NCBI GenBank assembly: GCA_964023275.1
Contig: OZ029921.1
Location: 15,665,306-15,729,305 of the forward strand
DNA: 64,000 nucleotides
DNA from: Norana najaformis
Taxonomy: Eukaryota; Annelida; Clitellata; Crassiclitellata; Hormogastridae
Direction of reading: 5' to 3'
Shown here: piece by piece, positions 53,234 through 64,000 of the stretch
Numbering within the stretch: the stretch's first letter is position 1
How the letters are laid out: every line of letters begins with the position of its first letter
Program-made: the position numbers and the translations under genes
Notes under the pieces: model-generated
Seen by the model: the letters and a program-made list of their open reading frames with translations, nothing else
The model's database searches: none
What the model was told of the DNA's origin: nothing

Positions 53234-55993
53234 TCATTCAAGGAGCAGGCGTTTACCCTGGTCTTCAGAAGGGGTCACTGGTGACTGTAAGTCATAAACC
53301 TTAGATCCTGTCCCTGAGTTTTGACTAGTGCCCTCTGCCTTCGTGTAATTTTCGGATTCAGTTGCATTCAAGCCTTTATCTTCGTCGTGCGGATTCTCGT
53401 GATTTGATACGTGAACGTGCTTTTCATTAAGCTGCATTCCAACCTCGGTTCCGTTGTCAGCTTCGGTGCCTGGCATTATGCGCTCACTGGAAATTTCTCC
53501 AGTTTCCAATTCCATTTTACCAGTCGCGTTTTCAGAAGCTGGATGTTTCTCATCTTCGATGCTGGTTGGACTCTGACGAATTTTAGCAAGACGAGGCACT
53601 AGACCAGATATCAGGAGACCGTAGGCTGCAGATCCTCTTCTGGACCTGGCTTTCCTTCTGTATGTCTGCTCGTCAGTCGACCTCTTTCCCTGCGGAAGGT
53701 CGCTGTCCCAGTGACTCCTCGCAATCCACCGCTTCACATGACTTCTGTCTTCATCCAGGTCGGATTCATCCACTGCACCCATCAACTTGCGTTCGTTCTC
53801 ATCCGCTTCATTCTCGGTGCTACGTTTACGGTCGTCGTCCACGAGTCTCCGTCTGCGAGTTTCTTCTACCCTGGCATCATCGTCTGCTTTTCTCATTTTG
53901 CGTTCCTCTTCCCTATCCATATTTTTACCGTCATCTTCTGCATACCTCATATTTCGTTCTTTGTCGTTATCATCGTCCGCGTGTCTCCTTTTATCATCAT
54001 CCAAGTGTCTTATTCTGCGCCCTTTGTATTCCGTTATTTTTTCATCATCATCATCAGCAGCAGCAGCAGCATCAGCAGCATCAGCATCAGCAGCATCAGC
54101 ATCAGCATCAGCATGTCTCACCCTGCGTTCTTCCTCCTTTTCGCCCGTTCTTCCGGAGTCAGTCTCCGCCTGCTTCAGCTGCTTATGTTCCGCTGCATCA
54201 TCTTCGAATTTATAGCCCTTGTCAACAGTGTTTCTCCTCTCATGAACTTCATCCTCGTTGGTTCGATCGTCATCAACTGCTAATCTCCTTTCCCGATCTT
54301 CGTCCTCTTCACTGGCTTTATCTTCATCACCAGCGTATCTAATACTGCGTAGTCTATTATAGAACCTCTTACGGTCATCGTCTGCGTGCCTCATCTTACG
54401 CCCTTCATACTCCGAGCTCTCTCCTTCGTCGTCCGCATGTCTGATCCGACGAGCTTCGTTACCTCGAAATTCTTCGTCTTCGCCCGTTTTCACGTCATCG
54501 TACGCGTGTCTTACCTTGCGATAGTCATAATCGCTTCTTTTTTCGTTGTCCGCGTATCTGGCCAAGTTTTCTTCTTCTCTCGATTTACCGTGGTCGACTG
54601 CTTTTCTTAGATTGCGAATGATATCGTAGTTATTAGCGGCATTAACATCAGCGTGTCTATCTGCACGCATCACTTCGTCGTGATCGTACCTGGCGACGTC
54701 CGCATTTCTTATGTCACGAAGGAGGCCGATGTCTCCTTCGTAGTTACTGTCGTCTTCGGCATATCTCCAGAATCTTCTTCGATTATCGTCGTCGAATCGA
54801 TGCCGTCGTTGACGGTAATTGCCTTCATCACTGAGATCACGGTAAACGCTGCGCCGATAGTCATTGCTCTCTTTATTAAACGCTTTGGGGCCTCTGTAAT
54901 TGCGCCGGTAGTTATTATTAAAGCGATGTTTTCCTTTGGACTGCTGTGGGTAGAGATACTTTTTACCGGCTTTGTGAGGAGTACGTTGAGAGCGACCTCT
55001 ATACAATTCGTTATAGGTCCTCTTCTGTTTGCTGTATCTTCGCTGCTTCAGCGCTTCCTGCTCCTCTTCCTCTTGCTCCTCGTCTTGGTCCTCCTCTTCC
55101 TCGTCCTCCTTCTCCTCCTCCTCCTCTTCCTCCTCCTGTACGTCATCGTGACGCTTGGTTTTGGATTCTTCGTCTTTTTCGAAGTCCGACTCGTCCATAC
55201 CTGCGTCCTTGTATTGGTAGTGACGTTTCTTCTTCTCAGCAACGCCAGTCTTCTCCTTCTTCTGCTCTTCCTTCTGCTCCTCTTCCTGTTCCTCCTCCTC
55301 TTCCTCCTCTTCAGCCTCCGCCTCCTCCGCAGCCGCTGCTGCTTCTGCGTCGGCGGCGCCAACTGCGCTGGCTGCTTCTCGTCTACCTTCCGCATCCTGG
55401 TTGCTGCGCTTGTCTTTCTCTTTGTCCTCTGCAGCCGCCTTCTTGGCCATCTTCTTTTCATCGGTCGCTGACAACCTTTCTGATTTCTTCTCTGTACCTA
55501 TTTCCTCTTTCTTTTCTGCATCTCTCTTGACCTTTCGAACTCTCTCTACGCTGTCTTCTCCACTCTCCACGCTGTCTTCTCCACTCTCCACGCTGTCTTC
55601 TCCACTCTCTGCTCCCTGTTCATCCTCTTCCTCCTCCTCTTCCTCCTCTTCTTCATCAGCTTGATGTAGCTCCTTAAGCAAGTTCTTCCACTTTTCCAGC
55701 ATCCTTCTTGCTGTTGAGAATCTCGCCACCTCCATCGACCCAGCCTCCTCAGAATCCGGAAGCAAAATGGAGGGCACTTCAGTTGAATTGAAGTCTGGTT
55801 CGTGATCAATCGACTGCGTCGTTTGGGGCATGTGGTTGTCCATCGTTTCAGCTGTCCCTTCCGGTCGAATACGGCGGATAGTGCGAGCATCAGCAAAGCG
55901 TTGAAGGCTGAGCATCATCATCATCATCATCAGACCAACTGTCAGCAACCACATACTGCTCACTCTGCGTAACAGGCACACATACAACGTCAT
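53234..55993 (-). CDS. Secreted charged-repeat protein B (paralogue of A)
   Basis: 919 codons from ATG at 55993. A signal peptide is clear (MWLLTVGLMMMMMMLSLQ then RFADA; M14 may be the true start). Next come three perfect SGEDSVE heptads (about 55546-55611), Lys/Glu-rich and poly-Glu blocks, and an Arg/Tyr/Asn-rich stretch (KHRFNNNYRRNYRG). RRFWRYAEDDS opens the repeat part, with variable 15-20-residue units such as RKMRHADDDRKR and RSIRYAGDEDK, and an ADADAADADAAD run encoded by GCA/TCA-type triplets on the plus strand. The end contains HVKRWIARSHWDSDLPQGKR, then RRKARSRRGSAAYGLL and a tail with four N-glycosylation sequons (NAT, NGT, NAT, NYT). RFWRYA(D/E)DD, the dibasic density and the architecture are shared with protein A. 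Function unknown; extracellular. Confidence 0.85.
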   Translation of the reverse strand: MTLYVCLLRRVSSMWLLTVGLMMMMMMLSLQRFADARTIRRIRPEGTAETMDNHMPQTTQSIDHEPDFNSTEVPSILLPDSEEAGSMEVARFSTARRMLEKWKNLLKELHQADEEEEEEEEEEDEQGAESGEDSVESGEDSVESGEDSVERVRKVKRDAEKKEEIGTEKKSERLSATDEKKMAKKAAAEDKEKDKRSNQDAEGRREAASAVGAADAEAAAAAEEAEAEEEEEEEEQEEEQKEEQKKEKTGVAEKKKRHYQYKDAGMDESDFEKDEESKTKRHDDVQEEEEEEEEKEDEEEEDQDEEQEEEEQEALKQRRYSKQKRTYNELYRGRSQRTPHKAGKKYLYPQQSKGKHRFNNNYRRNYRGPKAFNKESNDYRRSVYRDLSDEGNYRQRRHRFDDDNRRRFWRYAEDDSNYEGDIGLLRDIRNADVARYDHDEVMRADRHADVNAANNYDIIRNLRKAVDHGKSREEENLARYADNEKRSDYDYRKVRHAYDDVKTGEDEEFRGNEARRIRHADDEGESSEYEGRKMRHADDDRKRFYNRLRSIRYAGDEDKASEEDEDRERRLAVDDDRTNEDEVHERRNTVDKGYKFEDDAAEHKQLKQAETDSGRTGEKEEERRVRHADADADAADADAADAAAAADDDDEKITEYKGRRIRHLDDDKRRHADDDNDKERNMRYAEDDGKNMDREEERKMRKADDDARVEETRRRRLVDDDRKRSTENEADENERKLMGAVDESDLDEDRSHVKRWIARSHWDSDLPQGKRSTDEQTYRRKARSRRGSAAYGLLISGLVPRLAKIRQSPTSIEDEKHPASENATGKMELETGEISSERIMPGTEADNGTEVGMQLNEKHVHVSNHENPHDEDKGLNATESENYTKAEGTSQNSGTGSKVYDLQSPVTPSEDQGKRLLLE

Positions 55994-57254
55994 ATGTAAA
56001 CGCAGTAGTCACACGGTTGTTTGCTGCCACCTATAGAAACTACTTCTAAGGTCGAAGGACCATTTGGCTGAGGCGCAAACGTGAAGACAGTAATCGAACG
56101 ACAGAGAACATTTTCCAAAGTTGGGAGTCTAAAAATTAGTAATATTAACCAGCTTTTTCGTCTGTTCGTCTGTATGTATGTGTGCTTTGTGTGTTTGTTT
56201 GCCCGCCTGAATGGCTGCCTGCGTATGTGTGCTTATAGCACGTCTTATGAAATATCCGTTCGTTCGATTGGCCACCTTGTCCGTCTGTCCGCCATTACAT
56301 CAGTCACTGCGTGGGTTGGTCACTCCTTTCAGTCACTCTCTTTGTCACTCACAGAAAGAGTCCCTCGCCGCTCGGTCATTACTCGGTCATTCATTCACTT
56401 GGTTAGGTCAGCTGAGTGGTTCTGTCCTTTTGTCGAAAGGAATGCTCGAGATTAACTGGCGGCTTAAGTCTTCATCGATGGTCTATTTTAATCGCTAGAC
56501 GGCGGCAGAATGCAACATTGTTAAACACGTAATCTCGTTAAAATGGAAAAGTCCTTTATGTGGGCAGCCACGAAATCCCTAATCTAGAAGCTTTTACAAA
56601 AACAGTTTATAAAATAGATTGACTGGTGTAGTTAATAGTAAGTTGATAGTAACTTATTGTTAACTACTGTACATCAGCTGTCCATTTGGAAAAACATGCG
56701 TGATTTTCTTATATTAATAAATGGCTGCTTACCTACTTATTTTCCAAATTAATCATCAGCAGAAACAAGTCTACAACGGTTTTATTGCCTTATTAAATTT
56801 ATCGGATATTCGTCAATTTATATTTGCTAAATCAAAAAAATGTAGCTTCAATTTTTCTGTCACGCAAAGTTTTTCACAAACATAAATTTATAGGGTTAAA
56901 TGTTGATTTTAGTAAGCAAATCCTATTACGAAATTAAATTACCAATTTTGGTGAAAGCAAACAACAAATACTGGCTTTGATCATCCTTTTTAATATTGGT
57001 TTGTCAGAACAAAATAAATAAACAATGAGAAATCATCTGGCCAAGACATTATAATAACTTGGCAAAAGTGTAAACACGAGATGATGTAGTAGGTGGGGGT
57101 GAGCCACCTGATGTCTTTTTCTGAATCCACCACTTGACTACAAAGAACTGGCAAGGTGCAGACAGCTCAATCTGACTGAAACTGTTCATTGATGCGCACA
57201 ATGCAGTTAATTAATAAGTGTAAAAGTACATCGTCTCTATAGGTTTGTGTTAAA
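55994..57254. other. 5' flank of repeat gene B, no other gene seen
   Basis: On the minus strand TTTCTATAG|GTGGCAGC lies about 45 nt before the ATG and looks like an acceptor of a 5' UTR exon. Nothing else is supported; the open frames at 56081-56498 are on the plus strand and featureless. Confidence 0.4.
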
Positions 57255-58385
57255 CGTATTTTTTTCTGAGTAATTTCTTAGTTTCAATTTCGTGAAAAAG
57301 GCGTATTATGTCCACTTTGGTGCTAAGATTGGTGACCAGGACAAATCTTGGGCTCCCGTAGTTTGCTCCATGTGAGTTGAAGTACTGAGGCATAAGACAG
57401 AAAAGGGCAAAAGAAAACTTTTGCTCTTGATGTGCCAGTGGTATGGAGAGAGCCAAAAAAGTCACAGTGATGACTAATATTTTTGCTCATAAAAGGTTAA
57501 AACAGCAAAAATAGAAATTTCTTATTCTAACATTTCTTCTGCTATGAGAGCTGTACCACGTGAACTGTATACCTGTAACTATTCCACCAGGAAATCTTGA
57601 GATTACTCCAGCTAGCGCTTATCATGAATTCAGCAACCTAAAAGCATGTAAATTAGCCAACAGTCAGGTTATATGAAGTTTTCATGTTTTCTTTTAGATG
57701 AACGGAATGTGCAACAGAAATTCATGTATATTTATGTGTGAATTGGACAGAAGAGCAGAAACAATGGCCGAGCCGAATCCGATTGCAACCAGGAACCAAG
57801 ATTGTATTTAGGAATAGCTTGGTTGACACACAGAAAATTCTGTTGCCGCCTCTTCACATAAAGCTGGGATAAGTGAAGCAATCTGTAAAAGCTTATTTAC
57901 AAGAAAGATGATAATTGTTTTGAGTACCTATGCAATTAGTTTTCAGGTCTGTCAGAGTCTAAACTTGAATGAGGCTAAATGACAGATCCCGATATAAGGA
58001 AGTTGATTTCGGATGCGGAAAATGCAGTGACTAATTTCGAAAGAGAAACATGGGTTTTTTCAAAGCTATTATTACAAAATTCTTAGGGAACAAAACGGAT
58101 CAAAAATGCAAACGAAATGTACAGAATATGTTACGTATACGTTCAAGAAGCTAGGTTGCAAAGTGAGTCTAAGGCTGCATTTCTTTAACTCCCATTTGGG
58201 CTATATTCTTGATAATCTTGGCACTGTTATTAGTGAAAAACAAGGGGAAGGATTCCATCAGGACATAAAGGAAATGGAGTGAGGTAAAAAGGGAAGTGGA
58301 ATGTTAGTATGATGAGTTCCTACTGCTGGACATTACATATGAAAATTCCGGAAAATATCTACAATCGAAAGACAAGCATACATAA
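57255..58385 (+). pseudogene. Decayed relative of the 25.5-kb transposase
   Basis: Read across frames, it keeps the same order of blocks as 25988-27683: VKKAYYVHFGAKIGDQDKSW then APVVCSM; VWREPKKSHSDD; HKILLPPLHIKLG seen as KFCCRLFT..SWD in shifted frames; FNSHLGYILDNLGTVISE then EGFHQDIKEME; and YCWTLHMKIPENIYNRKTS. Many stops and frameshifts and several missing segments show an old, dead copy. I could not find inverted ends around it. Confidence 0.75.
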
Positions 58386-59739
58386 TTTTGGAGCTAAAGA
58401 ACTTAGATACCATAAAAAGAATATCGATTGTAATCAGTAAATGGATATAATATGTTTTTCTTTGCAATTTTTATGCATGGGAGGCTTAAAATGTTTTCAT
58501 TGTGTCTAAGATTTAATTTTAGACGTAAAAAGCTACAGTTTTATGCATTTTGACAAAATCTTCCATCGTTCTGTCAGAATACTTGAATATTTCGATTCTA
58601 CATGTGAATGTTGCTTGAAGTAACCTCAAACAACCCAGACATCTTTTAACATTAATATATTACAGACCTGTTGAATTAATAAGACACAAGAGCTAGAAGT
58701 AACTGATTAGCAAGAAGTGTTAAGTTAGTTTTATTAAGCCTACACATGAATTATGTCGATAACAGCTTTTGTCTAGTAAGAAAGCTCATCTGTCGTAATC
58801 CACAGTCTGGGACTTTTCTCTAGAGGACATCTACATCCTAGAAGGTATAGACCATACGAATAACCCTTCAAAATTGTCAAATTCGTTCGCTAGTTGCACG
58901 CCTCTTTCAGCCGTTGTCCCTATAGAGATGGGATCTTGGGGTGTAAGGAAATTTTGCCAAAATCGCAAATCATAACAGCTGCAGAAACAAAAACCAAACC
59001 ACTTTCCTTAGGGGTTCGTGGCTTGACAGCAAATTATTGCTAATCTGATATGATCACGGCGGCACAACACGTCGAACACCAGACGCAGAGGTGGTAGGCA
59101 AAAGCTTTAGCAAACTGCCGCTAGTAGATTAGTTAAGGTTACACCTGCAACCTGACATGTTCAGACACTCGAATCAGATGCTAAGACTGTTGCAAAAAAT
59201 AAAGTATAGAGCATCGCGCGCATTGAACTAAAGACCTTTTCGGCCAAGCATGAGTAATTCAACCACAAGCCTTGAGCAATGGGCGTCTGTGTCTATAGCG
59301 GGCTTTTTAAAAGATATCTACAATTAATTAGCTTCCTGGGCTAAAACTGGAAGTTTTATTTCTATTGGGACAGAAAGCAGACTCACCGCAAGCACAACGA
59401 CTTAGAGAAACATGGACAAAAACTTAAGCCAGAGGCTTAGTACTGTATGCCTTCGAAAAGCCACAGACTCAAACACAGGCCTTAATTTAACGAAAGCCTC
59501 GGCTACACAGAAAAAGCTCAAGATAAAGCATTTTCCTTCAACTAGATTTGACGAATTTGGTTTCGATGACACAACTTTTTTCTAGGCTGAGAAAGTGTGA
59601 GAGCTTACACTGCATCTTATTATGGACCTCCTGTAGTTGCCGATTCCCATTGCAAGGGTACAACTGTTTTGTCTTACCCTAAATATATGATCCTTTGGGT
59701 TTTTTACTACTGCCACTGCAACTGCTACTGCTGTGCTAC
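58386..59739. other. Intergenic, no gene seen
   Basis: No coding exon or element end was recognised. Confidence 0.4.
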
Positions 59740-60060
59740 TACTAATAATAATGATAATACGATTTATATAGCGCCGTAACACGACCGAGGCCGAAAAAGG
59801 ACGCTGTACTTGCGTTCAGAATCAACTACAGTCAAATGACATATTAAAAAGACAGGTCTTGAGCCGTGACCTGAACGTGTCCAGAGATGAGTTATTCTTC
59901 ATATGGTCGTGAAGACTGTTCCGCGCAGTGGGTCCTGCGACAGAGGACTATTCGCCAGAGCTCGTGAAAGACAGCGGCACGAGCAGTTGATTCCTCGAAG
60001 AGGAGCGCATCGAAATCTCTTCCAAGAATGTCTACGAACGCTGGCCATAAGGCCGCGGTT
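59740..60060 (-). mobile_element. LINE 3'-end fragment (family B, (ATT)n tail)
   Basis: The minus strand encodes VAGPTARNSLHDHMKNNSSL, then DTFRSRLKTCLFNMSFDCS and a stop: the ORF2 C-terminus pattern VAGPxxWN-S-L ... F-x-S-x-LKT-x-LF, with W lost. It then runs to a 3' end GGCGCTATATAAATCG followed by ATTATCATTATTATTAG. The same GGCGCTATATAAAT tail motif appears alone at about 13850 and 33366. Confidence 0.7.
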
Positions 60061-61356
60061 ATCAGTTCAGAGTTGAACTAATTAGCTTCAGCTACTAAAA
60101 GGCTATACTTTGAAACCATTTAAAGTCGACTTACCCGCGAAAGAACAATTACCTCGAGAACTTTGCACGCTTTTAATTGTATGAAAGACGTTTACGATTC
60201 TCGCGGACGGCCCGAAGCAAACACAAGAATGCGACTGAAATAAAAATGACGTCATGGGGATAATTAGATTTTGTAAAACGCTGACGTAATCTGGCCATTT
60301 CTTGCGAAGAACTTAAGCACTGCAAGGAACAAATAGAGTGGGCGATATTAGCGGAGTTCGGCTATGAGCACTACATATGGCATCCGTTAATTCTTGCTCT
60401 GCCCACACGACTGTCGCTTGGCCTGCTTGGCTATTAAGGTCTACACGAATGCCACAGATAGACATAGACCTTCACCGAGTTTTTTTTTATTCAGTTTATA
60501 GTTGAACAATTATATTGAACAATTTATTCCGGTTATCTACTCACTGATGAAAAACGTTTTAGAAATGGTTGTTTCTATACTGTAGGAGGAATCGGACTTC
60601 ATGCCTTAACTTAAATGAAATCTAAATGATTAAGTGTAGATTCAGACTTATTCCAGGCAGCATACAAACGTTAATGAAACACTGAAATAAGGTTTGCAGA
60701 CATTGTGACCTAACGTTTGCATAAAACATCTATTAAACATTTTGTCAGTTGCTGTAACGTTGATTAAACGCTTACATGCAGATGTTAGAGAAACGTTAAA
60801 ATAACGATAGCATAAGGCTGAAAAGGGGTTTTAAGCATTAGCGTAATGGTTGATATCACGTTCGTGTAAAACGTTTACTTGATGACGAACAGAGTCCCGA
60901 CAGCGTCCCAAAACTTGGTCATCAAAGACCTCAGGGCTCAGCTACAATCAGCACTGATCTGGCGTCTCTCCAAGACTTCTCAGCGCGTATCTTTGTAGGC
61001 TTATATAGACCCTTGGACTCTCAGGTCGCCTGAACTCCGTATCTCGCAGTCAGACCACCCACGAACTAAGCTTCAAACTACACTGTTCGGTTAACTGAGA
61101 CTGTGTCCGGACTCCAACTTGAACTCAGAAAAAACTCTCCACTTACATGTCGTCCTGCGCTTACTTGTGCTTCGTTGTCCATAGCTCCCATTCTAAGTTT
61201 GATTCAAGACCTGTATTTTTATCGTGCGCGGCCTTGTTCGCTGAAGAAGTCACAGGTGTTGCGAGAATTACTCGAAGCTGACGTCACTCTGCTCCGCATC
61301 AATCGGAGGAAAAGGGAACACTTCGCCTGAAGGGTTCGGGTTACAGAGGTCATAAT
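60061..61356. other. Intergenic, no gene seen
   Basis: No supported feature. 61100-61350 is somewhat GC-richer but without a recognisable domain. Confidence 0.4.
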
Positions 61357-62205
61357 TAGAGGCCGACCGAAAGTGAATTTCTGGTTTCGGCCGAAACCGA
61401 AACCGAAAGATATAAACTTACATAGTTTGTGTGTGTCCGTGTAGACCAAATCGTGACCTTTCTAAGCATGTATAACATTGATGCCTTTCACTGAGGCGAC
61501 TCTAAATGATACCCTTTGAAAAACGGTCAAAGTTGTTTGGATTTCCGCATCTTTTTCACTGAGCCATAATCAAAGCTCTCTCTCAATTTTATCGATAAAC
61601 AAATAATTTTAAGTTTCGTTTTGGTATCTATTTTGTTGTAAAGATATAATATAGCCTAAATTTGATGAAACGGATTTTGCATGATATAGTCAAAATTCGC
61701 CGTTCTCTGATTATTGCTCGTAAATTAACGTTGCCGACAAGCGCCTAGTTTTGGGATGGCGGGTCACATATAACAAATCCTCCACCCATCCCTATATAAC
61801 GCATATAACAAAACCGGAACCCAACTCTACCCCAGAGCGTTATATAACACGAGAACGGCCCATACTTCGTTTAATTTACTACATGTCAATATAAATATTA
61901 TCCGATTCTCAGCATCAACACGTGGAAACGTCGTGTATAGATTGATCACTGAAGCGAATGCACAGAACATACACAGGCCGCTACTACCGCTAGTTACATA
62001 TATTAGCTACAGCAGCAGACAGACCACCTGTGAGCGTAACAATAGACTTTCGGTTGGCGACCGAAAGCCAAGATCACTTTCGGCCGAAATCGAAAGTAAA
62101 CCGAAAGTTAGCTTTTCTCTTTCGGCCGAAACCGAAACTATGCCGAAAGTCGCCATATGGACACTTTCGGCGCCGAAACCGAAACCGAATTTCGGTCGGC
62201 CTCTA
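61357..62205. mobile_element. Non-autonomous hAT-type element with 16-bp inverted ends
   Basis: The left end TAGAGGCCGACCGAAA (61357-61372) is a perfect inverted copy of the right end (TTTCGGTCGGCCTCTA, 62190-62205). The flanks GTCATAAT (61349-61356) and GTTATAAT (62206-62213) form an 8-bp target duplication with one change. Subterminal CCGAAA/TTTCGG words are repeated many times at both ends. Nothing inside looks like a transposase. The 8-bp duplication and TAGAGG-type ends fit hAT. Confidence 0.8.
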
Positions 62206-62757
62206 GTTATAATCATATATTACTGTATACTACAACTGTAACTAAACTATACATCAGTAGATATACAAGAGAAAACAAATACTACGCTAAATCATTTGTA
62301 TTCAAACGTAATCTATGTACAATTCAGTACAATTCCAACGGCTGTAAAACGTTTAGTCATTGCACTGACACATTAATGCCTACATAAGCAAAAGGTACTG
62401 ACTAGACTACAACAGCAGTAAACTGAGTAAATGGTTCATAGTGAGTAAATAGGTGATTGAGTGAGTTAGGGAGTGATCTAATCTAATCTTGGACATTATA
62501 GCTCCGTTATCATAACACCCAAGGCATCCGTCGATTGTCGCTTCAGGTGAAATTGTAATCAAAAATTGCAATCCGTTTCAGAAGCCCGGTCGAAATTCCA
62601 TAGGTCAGTGAATTAGCTGTCAAGCTACAGTGAGTAAGCAAGTTGAAAGAGACGAGTCTTAAGTTTGGCATAAAAGAACTGACAGAACTTGACCCCGAAT
62701 TCCAAAACCTTTGATCACCTACCAAGAACGCTCTAGAACCCAACAATGTCCATGTGC
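62206..62757. other. Intergenic, no gene seen
   Basis: Nothing supported beyond the right target duplication at 62206-62213. On the minus strand 62690-62745 reads RTWTLLGSRAFLVGDQRFWNSGSS in part, vaguely like a LINE C-terminus (F-W-N-S), but it is too short to call. Confidence 0.35.
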
Positions 62758-62935
62758 GAGGAGTGAGTGAGTGACTGACTGTCTGACTGATTGACTGACT
62801 GACAGACTGATTGAGTGACTGAATGACTGACTGAATGACTGACTGAATGACTGACTGAATGACTGAATGAATGAATGAATGAATGAATGAGTGACTGAAT
62901 GGGTGAATGAATGACTGCCTCAATGATTGATTCAC
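62758..62935. repeat. (GACT)n / (GAAT)n tetranucleotide array
   Basis: About 44 units of GAGT, GACT and GAAT with occasional TGCC/TGTC variants, the purest part being GAATGAATGAATGAATGAAT at 62869-62890. Confidence 0.95.
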
Positions 62936-63467
62936 TAACTGACTGGTTGACTCGCTTTTTAATCGGTGGAGATTTTTAAGATTAATTCATAGACTGGTTG
63001 GATTGATAAAAGTCAATTATAAAGTTCGCTTTCGTTTCTGCATGCTTGATTCAATCATTCATTCATTCACCATGACATCCGTCCTGGTCCGAGAAGTGAC
63101 CTAACTAACGAGTCATGGAAAGCGAGGGTCTTCATGTGATAGTGGCTCCACCCAGCGACCAGCATGCGAAACAAGCACTTCGACGTCATCAGACAGGTGG
63201 TTGTTGTCAGCGCCTGGTCGACTCGCTCGAGCCGCGATTGACTTATCAAGACCTTGTAGGGTCTGCGTTGCAAACAGCGGGCCTGCGATGCAGTGTGCCA
63301 GCAGTCGAGCCTGCTGCTTGTCTCATAACATGGACTGCGTAGTACTACGAGAATTAAACGGCCAGTCTTGGAATCAGAAGGCCAGTCTCAGCCGTCACTG
63401 CAGTCATTCACGTGCCTTTCCACGACGCTTCCACTAACGGTCGCTGGTTGCCGTAGTATTAGACAGA
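62936..63467. other. GC-richer flank, no gene called
   Basis: 63070-63460 is open on both strands and relatively GC-rich, but no domain or codon signature lets me call a gene. It precedes a possible first exon. Confidence 0.3.
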
Positions 63468-63510
63468 ATGACAAATCATCTAGTCATGCAGTTAAGAGTC
63501 CTCGCATTCG
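63468..63510 (+). CDS. Possible first coding exon (weak)
   Basis: ATG at 63468 is followed by MTNHLVMQLRVLAF and a near-perfect donor (CATTCG|GTAAGT) at 63511. A short hydrophobic N-terminus and a strong donor in a GC-richer region are suggestive, but the rest of the gene would lie beyond the window. Confidence 0.2.
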
Positions 63511-64000
63511 GTAAGTGTCGTTTTCTCAGTATTCATAATTAGAAGTCGAATGTTAATTTGGTGCTTTGTTATTGCTTCTTCTTTCCAATGTCCCAGTCTT
63601 CCTTTGCCGTCACTGCGAGTTTCTTCAGTGTTTGTCTTATGCTTGGCTTCCATTTTACATCACTTAACCTTAATTGTGTTACCTGATCTTTGTCACGTGG
63701 TACCATGTTGCACATCATTTTCTACTGATTACTAGAAACAGGGTAAACCTTATTGCAAGACGATCGTTAAAGTAATGTATGGATATAGCAGACACATACA
63801 TAGTGTAGCCGGAACGCTCATAGATGTAAACTGTTACTGTGGTCTTTAGCCAAACATCATTCTGGATTTTTGAAATTATTAGACTATTGGAAAATATGAA
63901 AGGACGATCGGACGGACGGATGAGTGGACGAATGGATGAATAGATGGCACCGATATTAACGTTATTCTCTTACTCTAGACATCTAATATATGATAGGTCA
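63511..64000. other. Right edge, no gene seen
   Basis: A short interrupted GGAC/GGAT run lies at 63901-63945. Nothing else supported. Confidence 0.4.

Noticed and set aside
54653..55471. Open frame of 272 codons on the plus strand, rich in Leu/Val/Phe
   Set aside because: It is the antisense of the Glu/Lys/Asp-rich gene B. Long complementary frames arise because GAG/GAA/GAC codons read backward avoid stops. Other plus-strand frames at 53662-54342 and 54946-55530 are the same artefact.

Overview
This window is animal nuclear DNA, not microbial. The genes have spliced exons with GT..AG borders, AT-rich introns of 0.6-2.5 kb, many simple repeats and several classes of decayed transposon. A TSPEAR-type gene with seven EAR repeats, CR1-like LINE debris, hAT elements and long CATA microsatellites suggest a (probably marine) invertebrate. 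I cannot name the species.

Layout. 0-10 kb holds repeats: a LINE reverse-transcriptase fragment, a tandem duplication, a complete 1.97-kb hAT element with 8-bp target duplications (4589-6558), LINE 3' ends and direct repeats. 10.76-23.21 kb, minus strand, carries a TSPEAR orthologue that I could assemble from nine exons with consistent splice phases: signal peptide, TSP-N/laminin-G-like domain, a linker, then seven EAR repeats. Its introns contain LINE pieces, tandem repeats and two copies of a 260-bp repeat flanking exon 2. 25.5-27.9 kb is a 2.36-kb DNA transposon with CACTG-type inverted ends, a TATA promoter and a transposase-like gene broken by a 4-nt insertion; a much older relative lies at 57.3-58.4 kb.

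33.7-36.2 kb (plus) and 53.2-56.0 kb (minus) are two long open single-exon genes in convergent orientation. Both encode secreted, extremely charged repeat proteins that share the block RFWRYA(D/E)DD and a 15-to-20-residue repeat of the type R-x-M-R-(Y/H)-A-D-D-D. Both end in a region where short hydrophobic segments sit between dibasic sites, one of them with a Gly-Lys-Arg amidation signature. I do not recognise the family; it is the best candidate here for something undescribed. A separate orphan terminal exon, apparently frameshifted, lies at 36.73-37.12 kb (minus).

The rest (37-53 kb and 56-64 kb) is mostly AT-rich intergenic DNA with LINE fragments (42.5-43.9, 51.8, 59.8 kb), a minisatellite (41.5-41.9 kb), a second hAT-type element with inverted ends and target duplication (61357-62205) and a tetranucleotide repeat (62.76-62.93 kb). 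Two weak signals for additional first exons are at 50.82 and 63.47 kb.

No operon-like cooperation is expected. The two charged-repeat genes look like a dispersed duplicated pair; the TSPEAR gene is an unrelated extracellular-matrix type gene; the transposons explain much of the remaining open reading frame signal.
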